NCBI GenBank assembly: GCA_013400115.1 | Contig: VXBP01001161.1 | Coordinates: 248,001 to 312,000, forward strand | Reading direction: 5' to 3' | From: Rhinopomastus cyanomelas | Taxonomy: Eukaryota > Chordata > Aves > Bucerotiformes > Rhinopomastidae | DNA: 64,000 nucleotides | In this document: positions 11,493 through 26,400 of the stretch, one piece after another | How the letters are laid out: the number at the start of each line of letters is the position of its first letter | Numbering within the stretch: position 1 is the first letter of the stretch | Program-made: the position numbers and the translations under genes | Notes under the pieces: model-generated | The model's database searches: none | What the model was told of the DNA's origin: nothing | What the model saw: only the letters and a program-made list of their open reading frames with translations

Positions 11493-14400
11493 CTGTGGAA
11501 GGAAAAAGAAAACAGACAAATTACTTTTGAATGCTATTCTTCCACCAGTTTTACCCCTTCTTATTGACATATTTTACAGCTATGCAACTCAACTAGATTT
11601 CTAACAAATTAAATATAAAAAAAGATTGTAAACTCAAAACTAAGAACTAAAAAAAAAAGCCCAATGATAACAAACTGAAAATTAATGCTGAAATACCAAA
11701 AAAGCCAATCACCAAAACATACAAAACACCATTTCAGGCCTAAATACCTGGAGTATTTACTTGTAGTTTAATTGATGGATTTGAAATTCTAATAGAAGTC
11801 ACTGAGAGCTTCCATTTAACAGCTTTCTTGTTAATATTCATGTACACTGGAATCGTACGGAAAGCGAACCCAGCTATTGTCCTGGGTGAGGAAAACACTG
11901 TAGTGTTGGGTTGGGTTGGCATTTATTGATTTACTTCCCTCCCACTTTCCCTCTTGTTCCACCCAGCGGGAGAGTGGGGAGGTTGCTTGGAGGAAGGTTT
12001 TGAGGGAACACACCAGACACCGTGCACAGGGCAGGGGCACAGAAGGGGTTCTGGGAAGAAGAAGGAGGGAGAGTAGGAAGGGCAGACACCATTCTGATGT
12101 GGTGTTTTGGGCTGCTGCGTATCTTCATTTCGCCCTTGCAGCCTCGGCTACCTCAGTGCCCTGACTCCTTTTGACTGTACCCTCTTTCAGCTCATTATCC
12201 CTCCTATTCTCCCCCACTGAAGTTACAGCTTTTTAGCTGAGTCACCTGATCTCTCTTACTCTGAAGTTCTCCTATTAAAATGAGTCTGTCCTTTGGGGGG
12301 TTTCTGCCTTTGGCCCTAAAACCATGACGGCATTTTTAACACACAAGTTTTAAGGATAAGCCTCTGGTTTGTTCCCTTGTGTGCTAGAAATTTACATTTT
12401 AAATCATCCACCTTTATGCAACAAAACATATTTTTCACACATCCCATGTTTATTGGGTGATTTCCTTATTTATTCTGAAAGAGAATCGTAGAATCATTCC
12501 GATTGGAAAAGACCCTTGGGATCATCAAGTCCAACCATCAACCCTGCTCAACAAGTTCACCCCTAAACCAGATCCCCCAACACCACATCTAAGCAACTTT
12601 TAAACACATCCAGGAATGGGGACCCAACCTTCACCCTGGGCAGCCCAGTGCCTGACCACTCACTCTGTGAAGAACTTTTTCCTGATGTCCAGTCTAACCC
12701 TCCCCTGTTGGAGCTTTAAGCCCTTCCCTCTGGTTCTGTCACTAATCATCGGTGAGAAGCGACCAGCACCACCATCTCTACAGTGTCCTTTCTGATAGTT
12801 GTAGAGAGGGATGAGGTCTCCCCTCAGCCTCCTCTTCCTCAACCTAAACAGCACAAACTCTCTCAGTCTCTCCTGATAAGATTTATTCTCCAGGCCCTTC
12901 ACTAGCTTCGTTGCCCTCCTCTGCACCTGCTCCAGCACCTCGATGTCTCCCTTGTGCTGAGACAAAACTGAACCCAGTACTCAAGCTGTGGCCTCACCAG
13001 TACTGAGCACAGAGAGATGATCATCTCCCTACTCATACTGGACAGGGGTAATTTTACTGGCACAAGGAAAGTAGTATCATTAGAAAAATTCATCCAGTGT
13101 TTCCCCTGCTCATTTTAACAGCTTTAGTAACTTTGCTGATCACTTTTGAAACAAATGACAAAATATGGAAGTTAGTTCTCTGGTTGAAGGGATAAGAAGA
13201 GACCAGCACGTGCACATACAGAGCATGTATGGATACTGTGGGTTCTCGTCATTTCATACTAAATTAGTAATGAGGATGTTTAAATGTATTGCAAAACCTA
13301 ACATTTTATTTGCATGTAGTTTGCTGAGACCATCAGGAGGAGATGGACACCTCCAAAGAGGAGAATGCATAGAATTCAGCTAGTCCATATCTGAATTTCC
13401 AAGGATATACAACAGATTCCAGAAGTGAGATTTATGTACTGGCAAAAACGTACCAAGATGTGCTTCAGACACATAATCTTGAAGACATGGCATGAAGTTA
13501 AACAACCTTACCTTTCCACACAGGTTATCCTAGACCTAAATAAACAAAAGCACCTTCCTGCAGTTCAAAATCTGGAATGCTACAAGGAAAACATTATCTT
13601 TGCCTTTCAAAGATAATTTAAATGCTCTTTCCAGTTGGAGTACACTATCTGACCTAATAAAAGATCCAAGTGAAGAGCAAATGAATAGACCATAAAGTAA
13701 GGAGGTAAAAATGGGCAGCAAGTCACACCATAGGCGACAAAGCCTTGTGCAAGCAAGTTAGTGCTTGCTCAGAACTTCTGCCGGTGTCTTCAGATGTAGT
13801 GTAAAAATATGCACTAGGTAAGGACCTACAACTCAAGTTCTTGCTCTATCTTTCATTTATCTATTCTGCCAGCCCTACTCCAGGCAGTTTCACATGGGGA
13901 TGCTAAAAGGTCCTTATCTTTCTACTTTTCAGGGGTGTGTGCTGTGATGCAACGCAAGAGAATCATAGAATTGTGTAGGCTAGAAAAGACTTTTAAGATC
14001 ATAGAGTCCAACCATGAACCCAACTGTCCCAAGGGCACGGTTAAAACCTGCACCTAAGCTCCAGATCTCCACAACTTTGAAATAACAGCCAGGGACAACG
14101 ATTCAACCCCCTCCCTGGACAGCCTGCTCCAAGGCCTGAAGACCCTTTCAAGGAAGTTTTTCCTCATAGCCAACCTAAACTTCCCCTGGTGCAGCTTGAG
14201 ACCATTTCCTCTTGTCTTATCACTTGTTACTTAGGAAAGATATCAACCCCCCCTACTCTACAATATCCCTTCAGGTAGTCATGAACACCAGGAAGGTTTC
14301 CCCTCAGCCTCATTTTCTTCAGACTAACCACCCTCAGCTCCTTCAGTCTCTCCTCAAAAGCTTTGTTCTCCAGACCCTTCCCCAGTCTTGCTGCCCTTCT

Positions 14401-17400
14401 TTGGACCCATTCTAGCCACCTCAGTGTCTTTCTTGGCTCGACACCATCATTTCACACCAGAGGCAGCAATGCAGTATCACTGTACAGTTTGCTTTCTGCC
14501 TAAATCCTTCCCTTGAAAAAGGAACTACATGCTGGCAGCTACTTTTCTGTAAAGCTTTTAGTCATGGTACCTTGGATCTAAAGAGATCTAATAGCCGTAA
14601 GTGCTTGGCAAAAGTCATCAGCTAGTGAGGAGGACTTCTGTTGCATCAGTACAAAATTCAGACTTCAGTTTTCAGTGCTACAGAACCCACTTCCAAAAGA
14701 AATTCAACTATTGGTCCTCCTACTAAATGGAGCTCATGAATACTGGGCTTGTCTGCTCTTCATGATTTTAGGAAGTATGGGGAAGGTTTAACTTTTTCTT
14801 ACAAAAAAGAATATCAATATTTCAACATGTTTTTTTTTCCCCTATGGTGAGACCGGTGTTTTACGAGTAGCTTCGTCTCCCCTCATTCCTTACTTACACG
14901 CCTACATATTTCAAATGATCTTCAAATCCCATCCTTTCTACAACTCAGCAGCAAACATTCTCAAAAGTAGCATGAAGTGAATGTGACAGCACTGCAGTGT
15001 AGTTTAACCTCCTCGGAGGAAAATTGGCAACAGCTTTGAAGGTATCAGATTCCTTTGCAACTTCCTAAATCCTCCCTAACTCTCAAGTTGGGTTTTTTTC
15101 CCTCTTTTTAAAAGAAGAACAAGGCTGGCTCCCTCTAAGACTGCTGGGAACTCATTTTTATTGCCTTAAAGGCTGCAGAATTTATAAGCTGCTTTTTTTG
15201 CTAGCTGAGCCCGTGCACACATGTTGCACCGGCAAAGTTTTAAATTTATTATGTAGAAAATGTAAAATCATTTCAAGAATTCATAAGGATGGATTATGTC
15301 AGTCTACTGCTACACAAAGTGATATGCACAAATACTTAGAAAGCAACAACTTAGGAGCACTTAGTATTTTATGTTGTATGTTTGCCTTGCTGGGAAAAAA
15401 GGATAATAATCAGTATATTATCAAATATGTAGCACATGCAGTAAAGTAGTCCTAACATCTAGAGCATTAAGGGAAAAAGACATCAATTCTAAATCTTTGT
15501 AGCTCAAACATTTTTCCTACATTTGTGGATTCTAATTAATTCTATGAAATCACTAGTGCCACTGAACGCCTCAGGAAAATGGCAGGTTAGTCTCTTTATA
15601 GGATAATGGAGATGCTACAGCAAGAGGGAAATTAATCATAGAATGTACTGGATTGGAAAGGACCCCTAAATGCCTTCTAGTCTAACCCCCCTACAACAAG
15701 CAGGGACATCTCTGATCAGAACAAATCGGCCAGAGCCCCATCCAGCCTGACCTTGAGTGGCTCCAGGGATGGGGTCTCCACCACCTCTCTAGGTAGCCTC
15801 TTCCAGGGATCCACCACACTCAGATTAAAGAGCTTACTCCTCCTGTCCAGCCTAAATCTATCCTTTTCCAGCTTCAAACCATGACTTCTCATCCTATTGT
15901 TCCCTGTCCTCGTGAACAGTCTTCCCCAGCCTTCTTATGTTCATGATGACTGATTTGCAGTGGAACTGGACCAGATGACATCCGCCTATGATTTAACAGT
16001 TTATTCTTCATAAAGAATCATTCTAGAACAAGGTGGGGAGAGCCAGCAGGAAGCTGATGTTAACACTTCTTACTGAAGGTGATAAACTTGGAGAAATTGT
16101 ACTTCAGGGCTTAACTGCTTTAGGTGGCCTACAAGAGAGTGGGAGCAGGTTCTAACCTCTCACTCCCTGGTTCTTCTCAGCTGTAGCTCTATCACAACTT
16201 CTGCACCAGCTCTGGTGTTAACAGGCTCTTCACTCAGCAAGCTCAGCTCACTAACCAAGTTGCTAAAGCAAACAGTCTTCTGCTCAGTAAATGAAACCGG
16301 CCAAATATACAGTTGCCAGAAGCCAAAGAGTAGAGATGAGAAGGAATGATTGCAGCACCTCATTTCAGCAGCAATAAACCATCAGACTGACGTCAGAAAC
16401 TTAAGAGTGAACTTTGTGGGAAAACCCCTTTGACATCTGCATTTGAACAACTCAGGTAAAGATTATTGAGAAATCACTCAATTCATCGCTTAAAGGGAAA
16501 TCTAAAGATCCTAATCAAAACCTAAATAAATGAAGAGTGATTAGACTTCAGGGAGGTCTAGTTACACAGGGTTTATTAGTTCTCATGAAAGTCTATGAAG
16601 AAACTGAGATGAGACACTTTCTAACAACTGTGTGCGTATGCTTTACGTATTTCATAAGCCACGTGATCTTTACCCATCCTGGTGGGTAACATCAAACAAC
16701 TGCTAAGAAGCTCCACCTACAGAGAAGGTGCCTCTCAACAGGGTGCCTTGGAGACAGTGAGACTGCATCTGGAATATTGTGTCCAGTTCTGGGCCTCTCA
16801 GTTCAAGGAGGACACAGAAATGCTTGAGAGAGTCCAGCACAGAGCCATGAGAACGATGAAGGGAGTGGAACATCTCCCTGAGGAGGAAAGGCTGAGGGAC
16901 ATGGGTCTCTTGAGCTTGGAGAAAAGGAGACTGAGAGGTGACGTCATTAATGTTTATAAATACATGAAAGGTGGGTGTCAGGAGGATGGAGCCAGGCTCT
17001 GCTCAGCAGCATCCAATGACAGGACAAGGGGCAATGGGTGCAAGCTGGAAGAGAGAAGGTTCCACATCGATCTGAGAAGGAACTTCTTCCCAGTGAGGGT
17101 GACAGAGCACTGGAATGGGCTGCCCAGGGGAGTTATGGCGTTTCCTGCACTGGAGACATTTAAAACCAGCCTGGGCATGTTCCTGTGCGACTTGATCTAG
17201 GTGATCCTGCTGTGGCAGAGAGAGTGGACTAGATGATCTTTTCAGGTCCCTTCTAATCCCTAATGTTCTGTGATTCTGTGAAAGAAGGACCTCACTTTCT
17301 TTGCTTCTCTTGCACCCGATGGACTATAGTGCAAATCAAAACTCTCAAAGACTTTTTCAAGAACTTTTCAGACCAGGGAATCTTTAAAGTAGACAAGCCT

Positions 17401-20400
17401 GGCATGAGGTTCCACTCCAGCTTGCTCATGAGGACCTCCCTGGGAACACCACATGTCTGCAACTACTTACTTCAAGTTAAAAGCAAAAAAGCCAAGAAAG
17501 AAAACTGACCAAACTTTCCACTCATTTAAGGTTTCTTCTTGAAATAATAATGGAATCATATAATTGGTTACTGAAGAAAAACAGTAGCTTCAATTTAGCA
17601 TGCAAGTCTGACAGTGAAAAACATCACCCACTGCTCCTACTGTTTTAGAGGACTAGGACATTGATAGTTAATGTGAAGCTTTCAAATGTGTAGGGATTAC
17701 TCTCTCCATCAACCTTTCTAAAGACAAAGATAATGAGATTAACATACCTGAAAAAATACACTTAGTGCTAAGCACAGTGGGAGACTCCTCCTTCAGAAGA
17801 CAACAGGTTTCAGGTTTTCTATTATTTATGATCTCAACGTGCATAAGACTATAAAAGTGATTAATTTCATTTGGTGACTGGGCTAAGAAAAAAGGTCAAA
17901 GGAAAAGTTATTTCTATTCAAAAAAGGGAAGGGGGGGCTTTTCCTGCTGAAACCGAGCAACATTAAATTATTTGCAGGGGCAATAAAAAGGAGGTATTTT
18001 GTTTCTGAGTGGTTTTTAAACCTTTTTAAAGTATGTAGCTAACTAGAAAGGTACATCCCTACGCAAGGAGAAGAATTAAACACTTGAATTGAAACCAACT
18101 ACAGAGATTTTTTTTTTTAAATTATAATTAAAAAGTAGAATCACACCACAAATACTTTGCCAGAGATAGTGCTTATCACTGTCACTGTAACACTTTATCA
18201 GTGTTATGTTTCGACTGGAAACAAAAGCTGAAGTGTAGGAAGAAGTATCAGCTCTTACCATTACATCTACCCAGATAACACAAACGTCCTCTTACCGTAA
18301 TGCCGAGTAGACTCCCAAAGATAAGAAGGAATAGTCTGGATCATAGTACAGGTAGACAGAGGACACACAGTAGGGCAGGATATCAATGACACCGACGGCA
18401 ATTATCTTCCCGTCCAGCCAGTACTGCTGGTGGAATGAACCGTAGCCACACTCCGGCCCGTCTGGGGTGTTCTCTGCCTAAGCAAAAACAAGAGGGGATG
18501 TAATTGTCTAACAGGTAGGTTTTCGGTGTAAAAACAATCTTAATATTTACTTCTACTTTAAAATTCTGTGAGAAATTATTCCTGCTACCAATGCTTAGAA
18601 AAAGGAACAAAGGAATTTGAGACACAGGGAAAGGAAAATCATGTTAGTTCACCATGTCATTTGTGATCTGTGTTTGCTCATGATCAGTAAATCCGATGTA
18701 TCATCCACCCCAAACATGGGTCTGCAAATAGAATCATACAATCACTTAGGCTGAAAAAGACCCTAAGATCACTGAGTCTAATCACTAACTCAACTGGCCC
18801 AAGGCAACTGCTAAACCCTGAGCTCCAGATGTCCATGACTGTGAACCACATGCAGGGATGGCGATTCAATCCCCACCCTGGGCAACCTGTTCCAATTCCT
18901 GAGGACTCTTGCCAGAAAGAAGTTTTTCCCAATGCCCAACCTAAACTTTCCCTGGTGCAACCTGAGGCCATTTCCTCTTGTCCTATCACTTGTCACTTGG
19001 GAGAAGAGACCAACTCCTCCTCTCTACAACCTCCTGTAAGGTAGTTGTAGACAGCAATGAGGTACCTAGCCATGAGGCTACCAATAAGATAAACAGCCTC
19101 TGACAAGATAAAACAAGGTGATTATAAAGTTATTAGAACATTACTGTATGCAAACAAGGTCTGCAGCTATTTGACTCACTGTCATAGAATCACAGAACAT
19201 TAGGCATTGGAAGGGACCTTGAAAGATCATCTAGCCCAATCCCCCTGTCAGAGCAGCATCCCCTTGATCCAGTCACACAGGAACATATCCAGGCAGGTTT
19301 TAAATGTCTCCAGAGAAAGAGACTCCACAGTCCCCCTAATAAGAGACTAAGCATTCTGGCCACAGAAATTCAGACTCTGAGAGTGACCACTGAAGTTGCT
19401 TGAGAAGAACACTTATTAAAAGAACTGAACAGCTCTGTGTTCTTGTGATGTTCATTCTTCTGAAGGTTTACTCTTTATGGCCAACACAACAAAACACCTT
19501 CTATCTAAGAACCCAAAACTTCATGTTGCAACTAAATCTGTGGCACTACTTCTGTCAGCCCACACTGGAGTATCTTCTACAAAACCACTAAGGAAATCGC
19601 TCTTGCTGTGTGCTGTGGTTTTGGATGTGCAGTGAAGTCTCTGGACTGGGTAAAGCACCCAGAGCCAGAAATGCTTCAAATACAGAAGAAAACAGTCTCC
19701 TAATTTAAACTGTATTACACAACCAACTCTGGCATGCCATTTTCTCCCACGTCAACTTGACTTCAACCCTGAATTCCACTGTGCTCAACTTAATTACCCA
19801 TCTAGTCATGTTTTCCCCTGCGCTGCCAGATCTTCAGAAAGCTGCTTCTCACTCAATAAATCTGACAATATTGCCTACTTGGACCAAGTGTTTTGCATTA
19901 CAACAACAGAAGGTGGGTTTAATCAAGCATTTTGATACAGTAGCGCGGGCTGAAGAGATGATGGGCAGTAGAAGTTACTCTAATTGGTACCACATGTGTC
20001 AAAAGAAATCAATCACATGCTCAGAAAATATCATTTCAGCCGACTTAGCCAACCAATAAGCCCCAAAAGAACGGCCACATCATCAAAAGGTTGCATTCTT
20101 GTGTTGTCATAGAGAGCATAACACTAGATATGGAGCTGCAGATACTGTAAAAGTGAAATGATCAAACCATGTCTTGTATTTGAGAGCTCGAGCTGCAGGG
20201 TACGAGGATATCAGCTTGGATGCTAACATTAACCTGTGTGACTTGGTCTAGGTGATCCTGCTGTGGCAGGGGGATTGGACTAGATGATCTTTTGAGGTCC
20301 CTTCCAATCCGTAGTGATTCTATGATTAAACTGGGTTTATTCAGTTCTTATTCAGGTAAAACCTACTTATTCGACAGTTCGTTTCATACAATATCCTCAA

Positions 20401-23400
20401 CTTTCCAGTAGAGCTGAATGAAATCACACACTCAGTAGTAAAACTTCTAAGCTGGGACAGTGTCTAGGAGATTTGCTTTTAAAGTTTTTAGCCACAAAGA
20501 TGATGAAGAGAGGAGAACACTTCCATGATGAGGAAAGGCTGAGGGAGCTGGGTCTCTTGAGCTTGGAGAAGAGGAGACTGAGGGGTGACCTCATTAATGT
20601 TGATAAATATGTGAAGGGTGGGTGTCATGAGGGTGGAGGCAGACTTTTTTCATGTAATCTAATTATAGGACAAGGGGCAATGGGTGTCAGCTGGAACACA
20701 GGAGGTTCCTCATAAATATGAGAAGGAACTTCTGCACAGTGAGGGTGACAGAGCACTGGAAGGGGCTGCCCAGGGATGTTGTGGAGTCTCCTTCACTGGA
20801 GATGCTTAAAATCCGCTTGGACATGTTCCTGTGTGACTTGGTCTAAGGGATCCTGCTGTGGCAGGGGGATTGGACTAGATGATCTTTCGAGGTCTCTTCC
20901 AATCCTTAACATTCTGGGATTCTGCAAAATTTCTCAGCACCAGGGTGCAGCCAGCGACAGACAAAACGAATCATCCCCTGCGAGCCAAGGGGGAATATGA
21001 TTACTAATATAACACAGGCTTCCTTAAATAAGTTTTAACTGAAACAGACTTTTCCTGCTTTGTCAAAAACTCATCATATAGGATTAAATGAATGTTTAAA
21101 AGAAAAGAGTCCAAGCCAACATGGAAAAGATTTCCACTCAGAAGCCTTCAGAAGTTAAATCAATGCTGCATCTGTGCGTGACCCCAAAATTCTGAATGGC
21201 ATCACATGGGTTGAGCCACCAGACCCCTGCAGACCAAGTACTGGTTAAGCCATTCTAGTGAAGTATAAACTAGTTATTTCACTGGTGCACTTGCAGTGTA
21301 AAGCCATGAACACAAAGAGGTTATGTTCAGTAACAGATGTAAGGCACAGCGCTGATTTCAAGCAAAACATTCAGGGATCTCCATTACGTTAAGCAAATAG
21401 TTGCTTTTAAAATGTTTTCCTCCTTCTCCTCCTCCTCCTCTCGAGTTTTCCTACAAAGCAATCCTTTATAATGCTTGTCAGCTTTGTTTTCTCCAATTTC
21501 TCAGTGAATAGTTGGCTCTTTTGACTTGATTTCTCATGCACCATCCAGGCAATTAGATGTGAGGCAGGTCCAGAGTTTGAAACCTTTTCCTGAAGCAGGT
21601 TTATAACATTTCACACCCCTGACACGTACACCTGGGACCATGTTTGTCAAAGGTTGTGTAAAATACACCAGTTGACAGCAGCTGAGCAAGTCTTTCTGAA
21701 AAGGACTTTTACCTTATCTAGCTGAAATTATACCGCAGCCCTGGAATCAATCCCGAGAAACCAACTTACTTAAAATTAACAAGGTCTCTTTAAGCTTCAG
21801 TACAATGACTGACTGTAATCTGCTGATACTGAAACAATCAGAAAATAACAACTAAATCCATGACAAATATGAAAATCATTTTCTCTCCAGTATTGGCAAT
21901 ATAAGGCAGAGTAGAGTACACAGAATAAAAGAACATCAGGGGTTGGAAGGGATCTCGAAAGATCATCCAGTCCAACCCCCCTGCCACAGCAGGATCCCCT
22001 CGACTAAATCACACAGGAACATGTCCAGGTGGGTTTTAAATGTCTCCAGAGAAGGAGACTCCACAACCCCCCTGGGCAGCCTGTTACAGTGCTCTATCAC
22101 CCTCATTGTGAAGAAATTCCTTCCTTTACATGGAACCTCCTGTGTTCCAGCTGACACCCAATGCCCCTTGTCCTATCATTAGACGACACCGAGAACAGCC
22201 TAGCTCCATCCTCCTGAAAACCATCTATTCCATCACCTGGTAGTTTCACCCTCCTTCAGATTCTGCTGTCTAATGGTATTCCATGAACACATTTCATTGC
22301 CCATATTTTATAATGTATTATTAAAATTTAAATATTTAATAGCAGCTACTATTCCATATTGCCCCAATTAGCACAGCTCAAGTGTAATAACTGCTCATAA
22401 TTGAGCTCTGGTGATGGTGAGACGGCTCAGCTTTCTTCAAAGCACTTTGGTCTTTCTCTGCAGAGATGATTTATTAATTTACTACTATTACTGCTATGGA
22501 AACTGCACTAGTCAACCCTCACAGCAGAGCAGTGTGCACCTGCAGAAGGCCCTGCAGACTCACTACTAATGGCATGGTTATTTTTATTGTATTTATTAGC
22601 TTGAACTTTACCATTTCACCCTCTGCAGATGGAGTGAGGAGGAAGACACGAAGCCCATGCTGTTCCTCATGCAAGAACTCAAGTCTCTTGCTGCGGAGAT
22701 GTTTAAAACTCTCCTGGATATGTTCCTGTGTGACTGGATCTAGGTGATCCTGCTGATGCGGGGGGGACTGGACTGGATGGTATCTCGAGGTCTCTTCCAG
22801 TGCCTAATGTTCTGTGATTCCGTGACCCAAAATAAAAAGCCCCTGACTTTTACACTCCACTGGAAATTATTCGCCGAGTAAGTGAAGTGATTAATTCCAG
22901 CAGTTCCCTTCCCGAAGGAACACGCAGAACCTACCTACCATATGGTAGATTTCTATCTCTTGGTTAGCAGTGTATTTCCCTCTCACTACTTTCTCTACTC
23001 CTTTCATTAGGGATTAGTGGAGATGCTGTGGAAGCAGCCTACAAACACTGGCTGGGTCAGCAGAGAGGTAGCACTGCATGTTTTCATTTTTAAAACGTAT
23101 CAGTGCTCTCTTGTAGAGGAAAAAAACCTTCCCAGAGCATCCTGGGCTGCATCAGGCAGAGCACTGCTGGCAGGTCAAGGGAGTTGAGTTTCCTCTACTC
23201 AGTACCGGAGGCTGCATCAGCAGTGCTGGGTCCAGTGCTGGCTCCCTACTACAAGACAAAGATGGAGGCAAGTCTAAAAGGGCCATAAAGATCATCAAAT
23301 GGTCTGCACTGGAAGCAACCTTGAACATAATCTAGTTCACTGAACATCAGGGATTGGAAGGGACCTTGAAAGATCATCCAGTCCAACCCCCCTGCCACAG

Positions 23401-26400
23401 CAGGATCACCTAGATCAAGTTCCAGGGGCTCAGACACCTTCCACTTGCCCAGGTTGCTCAAAGCCCCATCCAACCTGGCTTTGACCACTTCATTAAAAAG
23501 GCAGGGGAAACAACAAGGACATGAAAAGTAAATGCAGTTCAGGGAAAAACATTAAATAACCATTCAAAAAACTGTGCTTAGAAATCAGCAGTTCTCTCAA
23601 AAAGCTGCTTTTGAGAGCAGTTTTCTGAAATCACCAATTTCATGCTTTTCTCAGTCAAGATGGAAAAAGCCTAAAGAGGAATTAGAGGTGGATCTGAAAG
23701 CAAAACAAAACAAAATCATCATTCGACCGTGTAACACACTGGTACGTCTGAGGGCTCAGGTTTGTTCCAACTATTGCATCAGGACAACATGGAACAGCTC
23801 TGGAAGGACAAAGGGAGAGATGACTATCAGCGACGCTGGCCCAGAACATCTCCCTAACTCCCTTGAACACCAAAGACGAGGAATCTCCCTGAGCAACCCT
23901 GCTTTTCCCCCCTCTCACTGGGGCAATGACAAGACCATAGTGGGTTTTGGCTAAGCCTCTTGCACATCCTTCTCCTACATTGGACCACTGTAACCAAAGC
24001 TCTCCAAACAAGGTGGGTTTTGCCTGCGTTAAGTGGTAGCTTCTAACATTGAAAGGATGAATCATGAGACTTCTCAATGGTTTTCTCTACATTATCCAGT
24101 TCACTGCTAGAACATTGGCTGGAGTCAGGAGGATGGAGCCAGGCTCTGCTCTGTGGCATCGAATGATAGGACAAAGGGCAGTCACTGTGAGCTGGAACAG
24201 AGGAGGTTCCACATCAGTATGAGAAGGAACTTCTTCACAATGAGGGAGACAGAGCACTGGAAGGGGCTGTCCATGGGGATTGTAGAGTTTCCTTCTCTGA
24301 AGACATTCAAAACCCACCTGGATGTGATTCTGTGTGACTGGATCTAGGTGATCCTGTGCTGGTGGGGGGACTGGACTAGACAATCTTTCAAGACCCATTC
24401 CAATCTAATGATCTGTGGCTCAGTGATTTTTTTTAACTCTTCATTTTGTGTGCCAGAGCCCAAAGCCCAGCCAGAAACTACACAGAGTAATAAACATGAA
24501 GACATAAGAAAAGACAGGAAGGGTGTTCAGATTATCTGCAGCTAATAACAAGAGTAAAAATTCAAATAAGCCCAAACAAACCCAAATGGAAACCCTGAGA
24601 GGTTTAAATTTTCCTTGAAATTATTTCTGCTCAAAGGGGTAAACAGACTGCACACACTACTAGACTTGCTTGTGGCAACCGTTTCAGAATAAAGAATTTC
24701 AAGAATCCCTTGGCCTCTGATATCCAACCTCTTTTATTTAACTTGGTCTAATTGAAGACATCTGTAGTGGTGCCACACAAAATTTAATTCAAGCTTCGAA
24801 ATGTCAATAAAAAGTGTCTGTAAGAAACAATCCTGGTACAAAGCTGGCAGGGAAGTGCACATCAACATCTACGCAGCCATACAGAATTAAGAATATAATG
24901 GCAGTCTGCTGCCTGACTTGACGAGGTGATAAAAGCCCTTTTCCTATAAACTCTAATGAGCTCTATTACTCTTCAGCTTTCAGGAATGTAAAGGCCAGTG
25001 GACTCAGCAGAGAAAAGCAACAAACCCTCCACACATGGATTCATTCAAGCTGCGACATATCGCATTACCAGTGTAATTACTATAACCTGACAATTTCATT
25101 ACAGTCACGCGGTACTTAACTCTTTGAGACTAACGAGAAAGACGGTGTGAGAAATCCAGAGTGGTTTGCTTACTTGAAATGCAGTGACAGCATCTCCCCT
25201 GAACTTTAAGTTGGACTGGAGTCCACTACCAGTTTAGCAAGTTGGATGATCACAAAAGAAATCACTGAGCGGCTGTGAGGTGGGGCTGGTTACAGTAAAG
25301 AAGGCTGAAGGGAGACCTTATTGCTGCCTACAACTACCTGAAAGAAGGGTGTAGAGAGGTGGGGGTTGGTCTCTTCTCCCAAGTAACAAGGGATAGGACA
25401 AGAGCAAATGGCCTCAAGGTGCAACAGGAGAGCTTAGTTTGGCTATGAGTTAAAATCTCTTCATTGTAAGGTTCATCAGGCCTTGGAACAGGCTGCCCAG
25501 GGAGGGCGTTGAATCATCATCCCTGGACGTGTTTCATGGAGATCTGGAGCTCAGGGATAGGGTTTACTGATGGCCTTGGATTCAATGATCTTAAAGGACT
25601 TTTCCAGACTGAACAATTCTAACAACAGAAGAGACAAGAATGTCTTTTAATGTGGTGATTATATTATTCAGCAAAGACGTTCACAGACTCCTTTGAAATT
25701 GCAGAGTTACCTTCCCGTGATGATACCAATACAGTGACACCCACGCATACCAAGTTTACCACGATGGGTTTGGTGTCTACAGAGAGTGTAAAGAACACAG
25801 TTGTGTCAAATCTTGCACCTGGAAGGAGTACTTACCTCCAGAGGAGAATCACAAAGGAACCGTGTGAACTGCATCGAGGTAGATTCATCAGAAATATGTG
25901 CCCAAGGAGACAGCGCAAACACGCAAAGCAAAATAATAAGACAAAATATTAACAGTAAATTCAAGGTACCTTGAAGTCAAAACCATATTGTTTGAAAAAC
26001 ATCAGATTTTAACTCTTAAAATTTCCATAAACAAAACCCCACATTCTAGTTTGTTTGGAAGTACAGAAAGATGTAGTAATTCAATGCCCAAAGTACTTCC
26101 TCACTATAAAACATACAAGGCAATTTTGAAATCTCTTAATACAGGTTAGTTTGTCATTTCAAAGACATCAAACTCTTCTCTGCAACTGCCTGCAACAGGA
26201 GGGGCTTTTCCCACCCTTCCATTGGTATCAGTCCCATCTTTAAAGCAAGAGAATTAGGGTCCCCTTGTTTCTTAATATTTTAAGTCTACTCACATTCAAA
26301 ACCATAAACAAACCCATTTTGTATCTACTGAAGAGGAAGAAAACAAAAATCAACTTCCTGAAAGTGCAAATAATTTCAAACCAAGATTCTTTACTCAATG

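Larger units (their letters stand above)
11493..18295 (-). other. ATE1: ATE1 intron between exons 9 and 10
   Basis: It carries CR1 copies at 12483, 13961, 15635 and 16745 and a GC-richer stretch at 11890-12330 listed as a possible LTR relic. In 13040-13960, 14450-15634, 15965-16740 and 17283-18295 I see only unassigned intronic sequence with homopolymer runs and no convincing exon. Confidence 0.7.
18478..25835 (-). other. ATE1: ATE1 intron between exons 8 and 9
   Basis: Nine CR1 fragments cover about a third. The unassigned parts are 19345-20230, 20938-21920, 22236-22685, 22830-23335, 23490-24105 and 24425-25290. A short pyrimidine-rich CCT/CTC run lies at 21418-21441. Confidence 0.7.
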
